Shown one piece after another: positions 14,941 through 20,616 of a stretch of 20,616 nucleotides of DNA. The first letter of the stretch is position 1; every line of letters begins with the position of its first letter. This DNA comes from Methanothrix sp. (GTDB lineage Archaea; Halobacteriota; Methanosarcinia; Methanotrichales; Methanotrichaceae), in assembly GCA_028679775.1 (NCBI GenBank), contig JAJRAX010000247.1, positions 1-20,616 of the forward strand, written 5' to 3'. The notes beneath the pieces are model-generated. The model searched no databases, had not been told where the DNA came from, and worked only from the letters and a program-made list of their open reading frames with translations. The position numbers and the translations under genes were made by a program.

Positions 14941-15333
14941 CTATGGAGTCACACTAAGGCTTCTGGATAGCTCCTTGAGCTTCTCTATGCTCTCAAGAGT
15001 CTTGGCCGATTCCCGGCGCTTCTCATCCTCGAAGTGCTTTATGATCTCATCTAAAGATATTGTGAGCCTGTAAACCTTCATGGGCCGACCTTTTCCGTCT
15101 TTTTTTATCTCTCGCTCCTCAACCCAGTTGTTGTTCCTCAGAGTGCGCATTGCAATGCTTACCTCAGGCTGTCGGAGGTTCGAGCCGATCTCTATCTCTC
15201 GAGAGGTGGCCTCCTCTACATTGGCCAGATAGGTGATCATGCTGGCAACATTTCTGGGGATGTTGAGCTCTCTTAAGACCTCTACAAACTCTCTATCGGC
15301 GTCATCCAGAACTTTTACAGAGAATTGTCTCAT
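14941..15333 (-). CDS. Winged-helix transcriptional regulator
   Basis: 130 residues. The first 90 form a winged-helix DNA-binding domain of the ArsR/TrmB-like archaeal type: NVASMITYLANVEEATSREIEIGSNLRQPEVSIAMRTLRNNNWVEEREI is helix-turn-helix-like. The basic wing is KKDGKGRPMKVYRLT (77-91). The C-terminal part (95-127) is strongly charged and helical (FEDEKRRESAKTLESIEKLKELSRS), probably a dimerising coiled coil. No ligand-binding domain is visible. GAGGT (15338-15342) lies four bases before the ATG. It diverges from trpS across an AT-rich region holding operator-like repeats, so self-regulation is plausible. The target genes are unknown. Confidence 0.83.
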   Translation of the reverse strand: MRQFSVKVLDDADREFVEVLRELNIPRNVASMITYLANVEEATSREIEIGSNLRQPEVSIAMRTLRNNNWVEEREIKKDGKGRPMKVYRLTISLDEIIKHFEDEKRRESAKTLESIEKLKELSRSLSVTP

Positions 15334-15370
15334 AATTACCTCATTCTATTTTAGATATAAGTAATAACCT

Positions 15371-15383
15371 ATGATATAAATAG
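15371..15383 (-). promoter_or_regulatory. TATA box of the winged-helix regulator
   Basis: On the minus strand the sequence is CTATTTATATCAT, a good archaeal TATA box. Its centre is about 44 bases before the ATG, giving a leader of about 20 bases that contains the GAGGT ribosome site. Confidence 0.5.
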
Positions 15384-15420
15384 TTTTTTTCTGAATCAAG
15401 CATTATTGTTAGGCTTAAGA

Positions 15421-15561
15421 TTCATAGGCAAATATGCAACTGCGCAAAGATATTGCATCAAATCTGAAATAATATATGAAATGATTCATAGATTATTAAA
15501 TATGCTAATTATCTAGCCGATGCGATGAGGGTATGAATTGCATTAATTCATAAATTATGAA
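15421..15561. promoter_or_regulatory. Cluster of TATGAA/TTCATA dyads, probable operator region
   Basis: The hexamer TTCATA or its complement TATGAA occurs six times: 15421, 15475, 15485, 15532, 15547 and 15556. They form dyads TATGAA-4-TTCATA (15475-15490), TATGAATT-5-AATTCATA (15532-15552) and TTCATA-3-TATGAA (15547-15561). ATGCAA/TTGCAT also recurs (15434, 15453, 15538). The region lies between a DNA-binding protein gene and trpS, as expected for operators. Which protein binds is unknown. Confidence 0.5.
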
Positions 15562-15603
15562 ATATGTAAAAATATCAAAAACATTGTAATTAAAATAGTA
15601 TAG

Positions 15604-15695
15604 TTTTGGACACAGACCGACGTCGTCCCTAATTCGGATTATCATTATTATGCATGAGGTCCGTATTGGAAGAGCGGTGCGATTCGGCTCCAAAA
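15604..15695. other. Possible structured RNA or relic within the AT-rich gap
   Basis: A less AT-rich island is bounded by TTTTGGA (15604-15610) and TCCAAAA (15689-15695), with smaller possible pairings inside (CGGA with TCCG). It ends before the trpS TATA box, so it would not be part of the trpS mRNA. No known RNA family is recognised. The rest of the 408-base gap (15334-15741) holds only the promoters and repeats listed. Confidence 0.2.
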
Positions 15696-15711
15696 ATAGC
15701 AATGAGAAGAT

Positions 15712-15719
15712 AGATATAT
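15712..15719 (+). promoter_or_regulatory. TATA box of trpS
   Basis: AGATATAT is centred about 26 bases before the trpS ATG at 15742. The transcript would begin at or next to the start codon, so trpS is probably leaderless. No ribosome binding site precedes the ATG, which agrees. Confidence 0.5.
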
Positions 15720-15741
15720 CATTGTTTCACTTCCGTCCCTC

Positions 15742-17076
15742 ATGGAGTTGAAGCTTGATCCCTGGGGTGCAGTTCACGTAGATGATTATAATAAGCTCTT
15801 TTCGGAGTTTGGCATATCGAGCTTTGAGCAAATCTTGCCCCAGCTTCAAAACCCGCACCCATACATGAGGAGAAAGATCATCTTCGGCCACAGGAACTAC
15901 GACTCAGTCCTTGCCGCCATGAAAAGGCACGAGCCCTTTGGCGTGATGAGCGGCTTTATGCCCTCCGGGCGGGCCCACTTCGGCCACATGATGGTCATGA
16001 ATGAGATCATCTGGCATCAGCAACATGGGGCAGATGCCTATGCTGCCATCGCTAATATGGAGGCTCATGCTGTTAGAGGCATAAGCTGGGAGAAGTGCAG
16101 AAGCCTCGGCATCAACGAGTACCTCTTGAGCCTCATCGCCCTCGGATTCGAGCCGAAGGAGAACAGCCACATCTACTTCCAGTCTGAGAACTACAAGATG
16201 AGAAACCTGGCATTTGAACTGGGCCGGGAGGCCAACTTCTCCGAGGTCAGCGCCATCTATGGTTTCTCAGGGGAGACGCACATCTCCCACATGGAGAGCG
16301 TCATGGCCCAGAGCGCAGACATCCTTCACCCCCAGTTAAAGGAATTCGGCGGCCCCAAGCCCGTTGTTATTCCGGTAGGTGCCGACCAGGATCCTCACAT
16401 CAAGCTCACTCGCGACCTGGCCTACCGCATGAGAAAATTCCTGGTGGAGCTGCGCGGGGACTACATCAGCATCCGGGGCAAAGCTGCGAGCCAGGAGATG
16501 ATGCAGGCTGCAGAGTCTGCTCTGTTGGAGGCCGAAATTGGCAAGGTGAAGCGTTATGAGGAGCATATCGATGTCACAGAGATTCTGGATCAGGATCGCC
16601 TGACTACAGGAGCGCTCCTGGAGGCTGTCGACCGGCTGATAATAGACCTGGAAATAAAGCAAGGCCAATATGGCTTCATCCCTCCGGCATCCCTCTACCA
16701 TCGCTTCATGACTGGCTTGACAGGCGGCAAGATGTCCTCGTCCAAGCCAGAGAGCCACATCGCCCTTACCGAGGAGCCCAAAGAAGCAGGCAAGAAGATC
16801 ATGCGGGCGATCACCGGAGGCCGTCAGAGCCTGTCCGAGCAGAAGAAGATGGGCGGCGAGCCTGAGAAGTGCTCCATCTACGAGTTTCTGGTCTTCCACC
16901 TCTCAGATGACGACAAAGAGCTCGTGGAGCTTGACGCAGAATGCCGAAGCGGCAGGCGCATGTGCGGAACGTGCAAGAAGGATGTGGCTGAGAGGATCGA
17001 GAGATTCCTTCGCGAGCATCAGCAGGCCCGCGAGGCTGCACGGGAGAGGCTTCCGGAGTTCGGAATAAAAATCTGA
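15742..17076 (+). CDS. trpS: Tryptophanyl-tRNA synthetase
   Basis: Class I synthetase charging tRNA-Trp. The HIGH-type motif is PSGRAHFGH (74-82) and the KMSKS-type motif is KMSSS (330-334) in GLTGGKMSSSKPESHI. VIPVGADQDPHIKLTRDLA is the conserved segment between them. The length of 444 residues exceeds the ~370-390 of many archaeal TrpRS. Extra sequence of roughly 75 residues (about 235-310, LRGDYISIRGKAA...EIKQGQYG) lies before the KMSSS loop; as I recall, a similar insert is usual in Methanosarcinales, so it is probably a lineage trait. The C-terminal part has a CGTCKK cysteine pair and a helical end. The gene runs convergent to moaC with only 15 bases between. Confidence 0.95.
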   Translation: MELKLDPWGAVHVDDYNKLFSEFGISSFEQILPQLQNPHPYMRRKIIFGHRNYDSVLAAMKRHEPFGVMSGFMPSGRAHFGHMMVMNEIIWHQQHGADAYAAIANMEAHAVRGISWEKCRSLGINEYLLSLIALGFEPKENSHIYFQSENYKMRNLAFELGREANFSEVSAIYGFSGETHISHMESVMAQSADILHPQLKEFGGPKPVVIPVGADQDPHIKLTRDLAYRMRKFLVELRGDYISIRGKAASQEMMQAAESALLEAEIGKVKRYEEHIDVTEILDQDRLTTGALLEAVDRLIIDLEIKQGQYGFIPPASLYHRFMTGLTGGKMSSSKPESHIALTEEPKEAGKKIMRAITGGRQSLSEQKKMGGEPEKCSIYEFLVFHLSDDDKELVELDAECRSGRRMCGTCKKDVAERIERFLREHQQAREAARERLPEFGIKI

Positions 17077-17091
17077 GTCGCGGGTCTCGCA

Positions 17092-17574
17092 CTAGTCGCG
17101 ACCTGATTCTCCCTTTCTCTTTTCCACAACCCGGATCTCCTCAATCACGGTCTCTGGATAATTGCCGGTCCCGTCCTTCTCCAGGTACTTGACCATATCC
17201 CAGACGTTGAGAAGAGCTGCTGAGACGCCAGTCAAGGCCTCCATCTCAACACCAGTCTTTCCTTCAGATGTGACTGTGACGGACGCCCGGACCCGATGCT
17301 CAGTGATCTCGAAGTTCACATCCAGGCCCGTGATAAGAATCGGATGGCACATGGGAATCAGTCTAGGTGTGTCCTTGACAGCCAGAATAGCAGCCAGCCG
17401 GGCGGTGGCGAGAACGTCACCCTTTTTGATCTTTCCAGTTTTTATGGCCTCGATTGTAGTTCCCTTCAACCGAATGGCCCCGCTGGCAGTAGCCTTTCTG
17501 AATACCGGCGGCTTATCTGTGATGTCCACCATTCCGGCGAGCTTTTCGCCACTTTCATCAGCCAAGCATCTCAC
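17092..17574 (-). CDS. moaC: Cyclic pyranopterin monophosphate synthase (molybdopterin precursor)
   Basis: MoaC converts the MoaA product to cyclic pyranopterin monophosphate for molybdopterin or tungstopterin cofactors, which methanogens need for formylmethanofuran dehydrogenase. The 160-residue length is typical. Motifs: MVDITDKPPVFRKATASG (15-32), KKGDVLATARLA with the catalytic lysine region (50-51), IPMCHP (73-78), GKTGVEMEALTGVSAALLNVWDMVK, with D126 as the likely catalytic aspartate. The GTG at 17574 overlaps the nnr stop as GTGA; an internal ATG at 17532 would cut off the leading 14 residues. The tight overlap suggests coupled translation with nnr. MoaA is not in the window. Confidence 0.95.
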   Translation of the reverse strand: MRCLADESGEKLAGMVDITDKPPVFRKATASGAIRLKGTTIEAIKTGKIKKGDVLATARLAAILAVKDTPRLIPMCHPILITGLDVNFEITEHRVRASVTVTSEGKTGVEMEALTGVSAALLNVWDMVKYLEKDGTGNYPETVIEEIRVVEKRKGESGRD

Positions 17575-18974
17575 ACTCGAATCTTCATGGCCAGAGGTAT
17601 CTTCTCGATCACGTCTGTTGCCACCATTCCGAAGTCCTTCTCAGGGTAGACCAGATCTCCTGCTCTCCCATTTACGTAGGCTGCAGCAGTCGCCGCCCTG
17701 ATGGCAGAGCTGCGAGCGTAAAAGGCAGCTGTGACTCCTGCCAGGACATCGCCCGTCCCGCCCACGGTCATGCCCGGATTTCCTGTGGTGTTTGCCCGCA
17801 CCACATCTCCGTCCGAGATCAGGTCGACCTTGCCCTTGAGAAGCACTACGAGCCCCCTCTCGCGGGCAAAGCTTCGGAGCGGCTCGACCCTCTTCCTGTA
17901 GTCCAGGTCTACGAGAGATATGCCGCTGATTCTCTTGAACTCCCCGGCATGAGGAGTGACTATGCCATTGAGAGGAAGATCGGGCTGCAGGGCATCGGCA
18001 TCAATGACCGCCTTCTTGCATAGCGGCATGATCTCAGCCAGCGCCTCAGCGGTCTCCGGGTGACGGCCCAAGCCCATGCCCATAACAACCACATCGTGCC
18101 TGGCGATCTGCTTCTCCAATACCTCCAGATCCTCCATACAGAGATGATCTTTAGACAGCTCCTGGACTATCAGATTAGGCGAGTAGCAGGAGATGGTCCG
18201 CGCTGCAGTTTTTGGTGCCGCGACAGTGACTATGTCCGCCCCAGCTCGTAAGGCGGCCATGGCCGAGAGAGCCGGGGCTCCGGTGTACGGCCCTCCACCG
18301 ATCACCAGTATCCTGCCTGAGTCTCCTTTGTGGCTCTCCAGGGCCCTTCTTCCCATGAGCCACAGGTCGCCTTCTCCCACGAAGAACTCTGCTTCCGGGG
18401 GGATGCCTATGTCTGCCACGACCACGTTCTCAGGCATATCTGGCTTTTTCCTGTGGAAGGTGACTGTAGCGTCAGCCCTCACCTCCTTGTTGGTTCTAAG
18501 ACCACTTGGAACATCCACAGAGATCACAGTCTTTCCTGAGGCGTTGATAGCGTCAATGGCCATTGCCTCAATTCCTGAGACCTGGCCACGTATGCCTGTC
18601 CCGAAGATTGCGTCGACTATCAGGTCGCAGTCGCCAAGCATCAAGAGTGAGCAATCCCTGAGCTCTCGCAGGTCGTAGCCTAGCCGCTCAAGTATCTGCC
18701 AGTTCCTCTTTGCCTCCTCGGTGGCTATCTCTCTGGCCCTGCCAAGCAAGTAGACAGTCACATCAAATCCTACCAGATGTCGGGCTGCTACAAAGGCGTC
18801 CCCGCCGTTGTTGCCGCGTCCGGCGACTACGGCAATCTTGCGTCCTGTGGCCCTTGCACGAACTTCTCTCGCCAGAGCCGAGCCCGCATTTTCCATGAGC
18901 TGGAGCGGCAGAAGGCCAAAATATCGACAGTTAGCATCAAGAGCAGTCATCTCTTCTGCAGAAATGATCTTCAT
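17571..18974 (-). CDS. nnr: Bifunctional NAD(P)HX epimerase / dehydratase
   Basis: Repairs hydrated NADH and NADPH. The N-terminal YjeF_N epimerase domain (about 1-200) has MENAGSALAREV, VAGRGNNGGDAFVAARHL and VDAIFGTGIRG. The C-terminal ADP/ATP-dependent dehydratase domain of ribokinase-like fold has GDSGRILVIGGGPYTGAPALSAMAALRAGAD, IDADALQ, TPHAGEF and GMTVGGTGDVLAGVTAAF. Fusion of both is normal in prokaryotes. The frame opens at 19016, but the ATG at 18974 (MKIISAEEMTALD) is the proper start and gives 467 residues. It lies 76 bases after the unknown gene on the same strand and overlaps moaC by four bases. Confidence 0.94.
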   Translation of the reverse strand: MKIISAEEMTALDANCRYFGLLPLQLMENAGSALAREVRARATGRKIAVVAGRGNNGGDAFVAARHLVGFDVTVYLLGRAREIATEEAKRNWQILERLGYDLRELRDCSLLMLGDCDLIVDAIFGTGIRGQVSGIEAMAIDAINASGKTVISVDVPSGLRTNKEVRADATVTFHRKKPDMPENVVVADIGIPPEAEFFVGEGDLWLMGRRALESHKGDSGRILVIGGGPYTGAPALSAMAALRAGADIVTVAAPKTAARTISCYSPNLIVQELSKDHLCMEDLEVLEKQIARHDVVVMGMGLGRHPETAEALAEIMPLCKKAVIDADALQPDLPLNGIVTPHAGEFKRISGISLVDLDYRKRVEPLRSFARERGLVVLLKGKVDLISDGDVVRANTTGNPGMTVGGTGDVLAGVTAAFYARSSAIRAATAAAYVNGRAGDLVYPEKDFGMVATDVIEKIPLAMKIRV

Positions 18975-19019
18975 GAAAATAAGATAGCAGGTGATGACAT
19001 AAGCCGTTTGCGGCAAGAA

Positions 19020-19030
19020 GTATTAATTAT
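19020..19030 (-). promoter_or_regulatory. Possible TATA box for nnr-moaC
   Basis: An AT-rich run reading AATAATTAATA on the minus strand lies about 50 bases before the nnr ATG. It would give a leader of about 25 bases. The upstream gene ends only 76 bases before nnr, so read-through is also possible. Confidence 0.3.
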
Positions 19031-19050
19031 TATTCAAATTTTGGATGGGC

Positions 19051-19545
19051 TCATGGGCAAGGGGTAAATTCCTGTGGATTTCTCTCGGTAAAGCTCGCCA
19101 TTACCTGGTTGAGCAGATCACGGACCTTGGGTACATCATCATTTTTCAGGTCGCGAGACATGAGGGGTAGCGCAAACATCACAGATGCATCAAGCTGCGT
19201 CAGATCTCTCGGATGGTATTTATGCAGTGCTATCTGGGCGCTCTTGCGAACGGCGGCAATGCTGCTTTGCATTGTCTTCATCTCGTCTTCGCCCACTTCC
19301 GGCAGATCATCATTGCCGTTCATCTCCCAGGCACTCACCACAGATGAGATCAATTTGGCCTTAAGATCCTCGCCAATGTTCACAGTCTTCAATAAATCCA
19401 GGATCAATCCCAGTTTAAGTGATCTAATCTCTCCAATTCTCGTCGCTAGACCCTTTCTCTGTAAAACTGCCTCATAATATCCTAAAAGGCCAAGCAGACT
19501 CTCGCCTTTACGAGAGTCCTCGCATCCAATAGCTTCAATCATCAT
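19051..19545 (-). CDS. Unknown protein, predicted soluble and helical
   Basis: 164 residues that I do not recognise. Composition and periodicity suggest mostly helices (SLLGLLGYYEAVLQRKGLATRIGEIRSLKLGLILDLLKTVNIGEDLKAKLISSVVSAWEM). No membrane segment, signal peptide or cysteine cluster is seen; C8 and C163 are the only cysteines. A strong ribosome site, GGAGGG at 19550-19555, precedes two adjacent ATGs (19545 and 19542), so the gene is very likely real; the second ATG has the better spacing. It sits upstream of nnr-moaC on the same strand and divergent from pstS, with no clear functional link to either. Confidence 0.7.
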   Translation of the reverse strand: MMIEAIGCEDSRKGESLLGLLGYYEAVLQRKGLATRIGEIRSLKLGLILDLLKTVNIGEDLKAKLISSVVSAWEMNGNDDLPEVGEDEMKTMQSSIAAVRKSAQIALHKYHPRDLTQLDASVMFALPLMSRDLKNDDVPKVRDLLNQVMASFTERNPQEFTPCP

Positions 19546-19549
19546 AAAT

Positions 19550-19555
19550 CCCTCC
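19550..19555 (-). promoter_or_regulatory. Strong ribosome binding site of the unknown gene
   Basis: GGAGGG on the minus strand, 4 bases before the first ATG and 7 before the second. It is the main support for this gene being translated. Confidence 0.6.
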
Positions 19556-19619
19556 TATTGCCAAAAGAATTGCTGATTGGGCCGAAGGGCTATGTTTGAC
19601 CTTGGACTTTTTGCCCTTT

Positions 19620-19632
19620 CCCATAAATAAGA
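19620..19632 (-). promoter_or_regulatory. Possible TATA box of the unknown gene
   Basis: The minus strand reads CTTATTTATGGGA about 80 bases before the ATG, giving a leader of roughly 55 bases. It is the nearest TATA-like sequence upstream. Confidence 0.35.
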
Positions 19633-19924
19633 TTGCTTGCACCAGGTCTCATATTCGAATTCGTCGGATATATTTCTTCTCCATTTAAACTATATGTAGA
19701 TATATTGTGCATATATTCTATATACTTAACAAGGGAACGTACGCTGACGGACAAACGATATAGAAATGTTACCCGTTGTCCTAGATTGGCCACATTGCAG
19801 CACAGTGCATCTTGGACTATAGACTATATAGTTTTAAATATTGAATTGTATGCACAGGCCAGTCTATATATTATTTTGGTTAGCTTTACATATCATCCCC
19901 ACCACCCTCTCGCCGGTGAGTTCA
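19633..19924 (+). promoter_or_regulatory. AT-rich upstream region of pstS
   Basis: No convincing gene lies here. The likely TATA box is CTATATATTA at 19864-19873, predicting a start near 19895 and a leader of about 30 bases. GGTGAG at 19915-19920 is the ribosome site, 4-5 bases before ATG 19925. Upstream are a perfect 10-base palindrome ACTATATAGT (19823-19832), flanked by GTGCAT (19805) and ATGCAC (19850), and further TATATA runs with GTGCAT at 19707. Phosphate-responsive control is expected for pstS, but no known archaeal Pho site is recognised. Confidence 0.4.
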
Positions 19925-20616
19925 ATGAGTAAATTGCTTAGCGTTCTGATAATTGCCCTGATCTTGGGTGCAGCAGGCACCGCAATGGTCTCGGCCAAGG
20001 AGACGGTTCGCGTCTCCGGATCGACCACGGTCTTGCCTTTGGCGGAAGGCGGGGCGGAGGCATTCAATGCAGATCAATCTGAGTATCAGGTAATTGTTAC
20101 CGGCGGCGGCACTGGTGTTGGCATCAAGAACATCGCTGAAGGCAACTCCGAGATAGGAATGGCCTCTCGTGAAGTTACCTCTGATGAGATCTCCCAGTTC
20201 GGCGATAAGTTCGAAGAGAACATGGTCGGCTACGATGGCATAGTGATTGCTGTGAGCAAGCAGATCAGTGAAGCCGGAGTAACTGCCCTCACCAAGGATC
20301 AGGTCAAGGAGATATACAATGGCGAGATCAATAATTGGAAGGACCTGGGCGGCCCGGATGAGCAGATTCTGGTAGTAGCGCGTGAACAGGGCTCAGGCAC
20401 CAGAGATACCTTCAATGAGGATATCATGGGTGACAAGAAGGCTGAGACACCAGGCGTGAACACAGTTGCAGGAAGCAATGCCGAGATCAGGACCGCATTG
20501 ACAGGAAGCGACAGCGCCATAGGCTATCTGGGATTCTCTTATGCCGAGGACGGTGCGGTGGGAGTGATCACTCTTGACGGCGTTACTCCAACCAGCGAGA
20601 CCATCAAGGACGGAAG
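19925..20616 (+). CDS. pstS: Phosphate ABC transporter, substrate-binding protein (3' end outside window)
   Basis: Extracellular phosphate-binding protein delivering phosphate to PstCAB. The first 230 codons are present and the frame is open at the window end. A signal peptide is visible: MSKLLS, a hydrophobic core VLIIALILGAAGTAMV, then a likely cut after VSA. No lipobox cysteine is seen. Mature-domain motifs are RVSGSTTVLPLAEGGAEAF (phosphate-loop region), GGGTGVGIKNIAEG, IGMASREV, GIVIAVSK, IYNGEINNWKDLGG and AREQGSGTRDTF. An in-frame GTG lies at 19916, but GGTGAG overlaps it and fits ATG 19925 better. pstC, pstA, pstB and phoU are expected beyond the edge. Confidence 0.93.
   Translation, partial: MSKLLSVLIIALILGAAGTAMVSAKETVRVSGSTTVLPLAEGGAEAFNADQSEYQVIVTGGGTGVGIKNIAEGNSEIGMASREVTSDEISQFGDKFEENMVGYDGIVIAVSKQISEAGVTALTKDQVKEIYNGEINNWKDLGGPDEQILVVAREQGSGTRDTFNEDIMGDKKAETPGVNTVAGSNAEIRTALTGSDSAIGYLGFSYAEDGAVGVITLDGVTPTSETIKDG

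Noticed and set aside
14831..15073. 80-codon plus-strand ORF after the IS-like end
   Set aside because: It starts in the hairpin region and continues antisense through the 3' end of the winged-helix gene.
15421..15561. Repeats considered as a CRISPR array
   Set aside because: The repeated unit is only a hexamer in both orientations with irregular spacing; no direct repeat of 24-37 bases is present anywhere in the window.
15505..15702. 65-codon minus-strand ORF in the AT-rich gap
   Set aside because: Low-complexity AT-rich translation, no ribosome site, and it overlaps the operator-like repeats.
16440..16680. Extra ~75 residues in TrpRS before the KMSSS loop, considered as a novel insertion
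   Set aside because: As I recall, Methanosarcina TrpRS has a comparable insert, so it is probably a normal lineage feature.
19590..19932. Two ORFs on opposite strands (67 and 99 codons) upstream of pstS
   Set aside because: They overlap each other and the pstS promoter region, with no ribosome site or family resemblance.

Overview
The window is a stretch of archaeal chromosome. The gene set points to a mesophilic methanogen of the Methanosarcinales, most likely a Methanothrix (Methanosaeta) relative. It has archaeal-type PurP, a short archaeal PRPP synthase, primase PriS next to GINS, ribosomal proteins L44e and S27e, aIF2-alpha, Nop10, a PAC2 protein, and a TrpRS that resembles my memory of Methanosarcina enzymes. 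TATA-box promoters (some apparently leaderless) and GGTGAT/GGAGG ribosome sites fit Archaea. Genus assignment is inference; no marker RNA gene is present.

Layout. Positions 1-111 are a relic of an IS200/IS605-like element. Positions 228-5402 (+) hold purP, a double-SIS-domain protein, a YfcE-like metallophosphoesterase and glgP (alpha-glucan phosphorylase). Positions 5507-7331 (-) hold two tandem six-helix cation channels: one has a normal TVGYGD potassium filter, the other a shortened TVGDNF filter. Positions 7412-14383 (+) are a dense housekeeping block: nitrilase-family hydrolase, priS, gins51, rpl44e, rps27e (apparently starting at CTG), eif2a, nop10, PAC2 protein, a PmbA/TldE protein and prs. 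Several of these genes overlap by 4 to 26 bases. Positions 14384-14940 have no intact gene and carry a second IS200/IS605-like relic. A winged-helix regulator (14941-15333, -) and trpS (15742-17076, +) diverge from an AT-rich intergenic region containing six copies of the hexamer TATGAA/TTCATA. Positions 17092-19545 (-) hold an unknown helical protein, the bifunctional NAD(P)HX repair enzyme nnr, and moaC. The window ends inside a phosphate-binding pstS gene, preceded by a 380-base AT-rich control region.

How the genes relate. prs makes PRPP for purine and other nucleotide synthesis, and purP performs a late purine step. priS and gins51 belong to the replication fork. rpl44e, rps27e, eif2a and nop10 belong to translation and ribosome or rRNA maturation, and the PAC2 protein probably to proteasome assembly. 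No intact mobile element, CRISPR array, tRNA or rRNA was found. The observations most worth following are the altered channel filter, the hexamer cluster upstream of the regulator and trpS, the CTG start of rps27e, and three related IS-end sequences, one of which contains the glgP stop codon.
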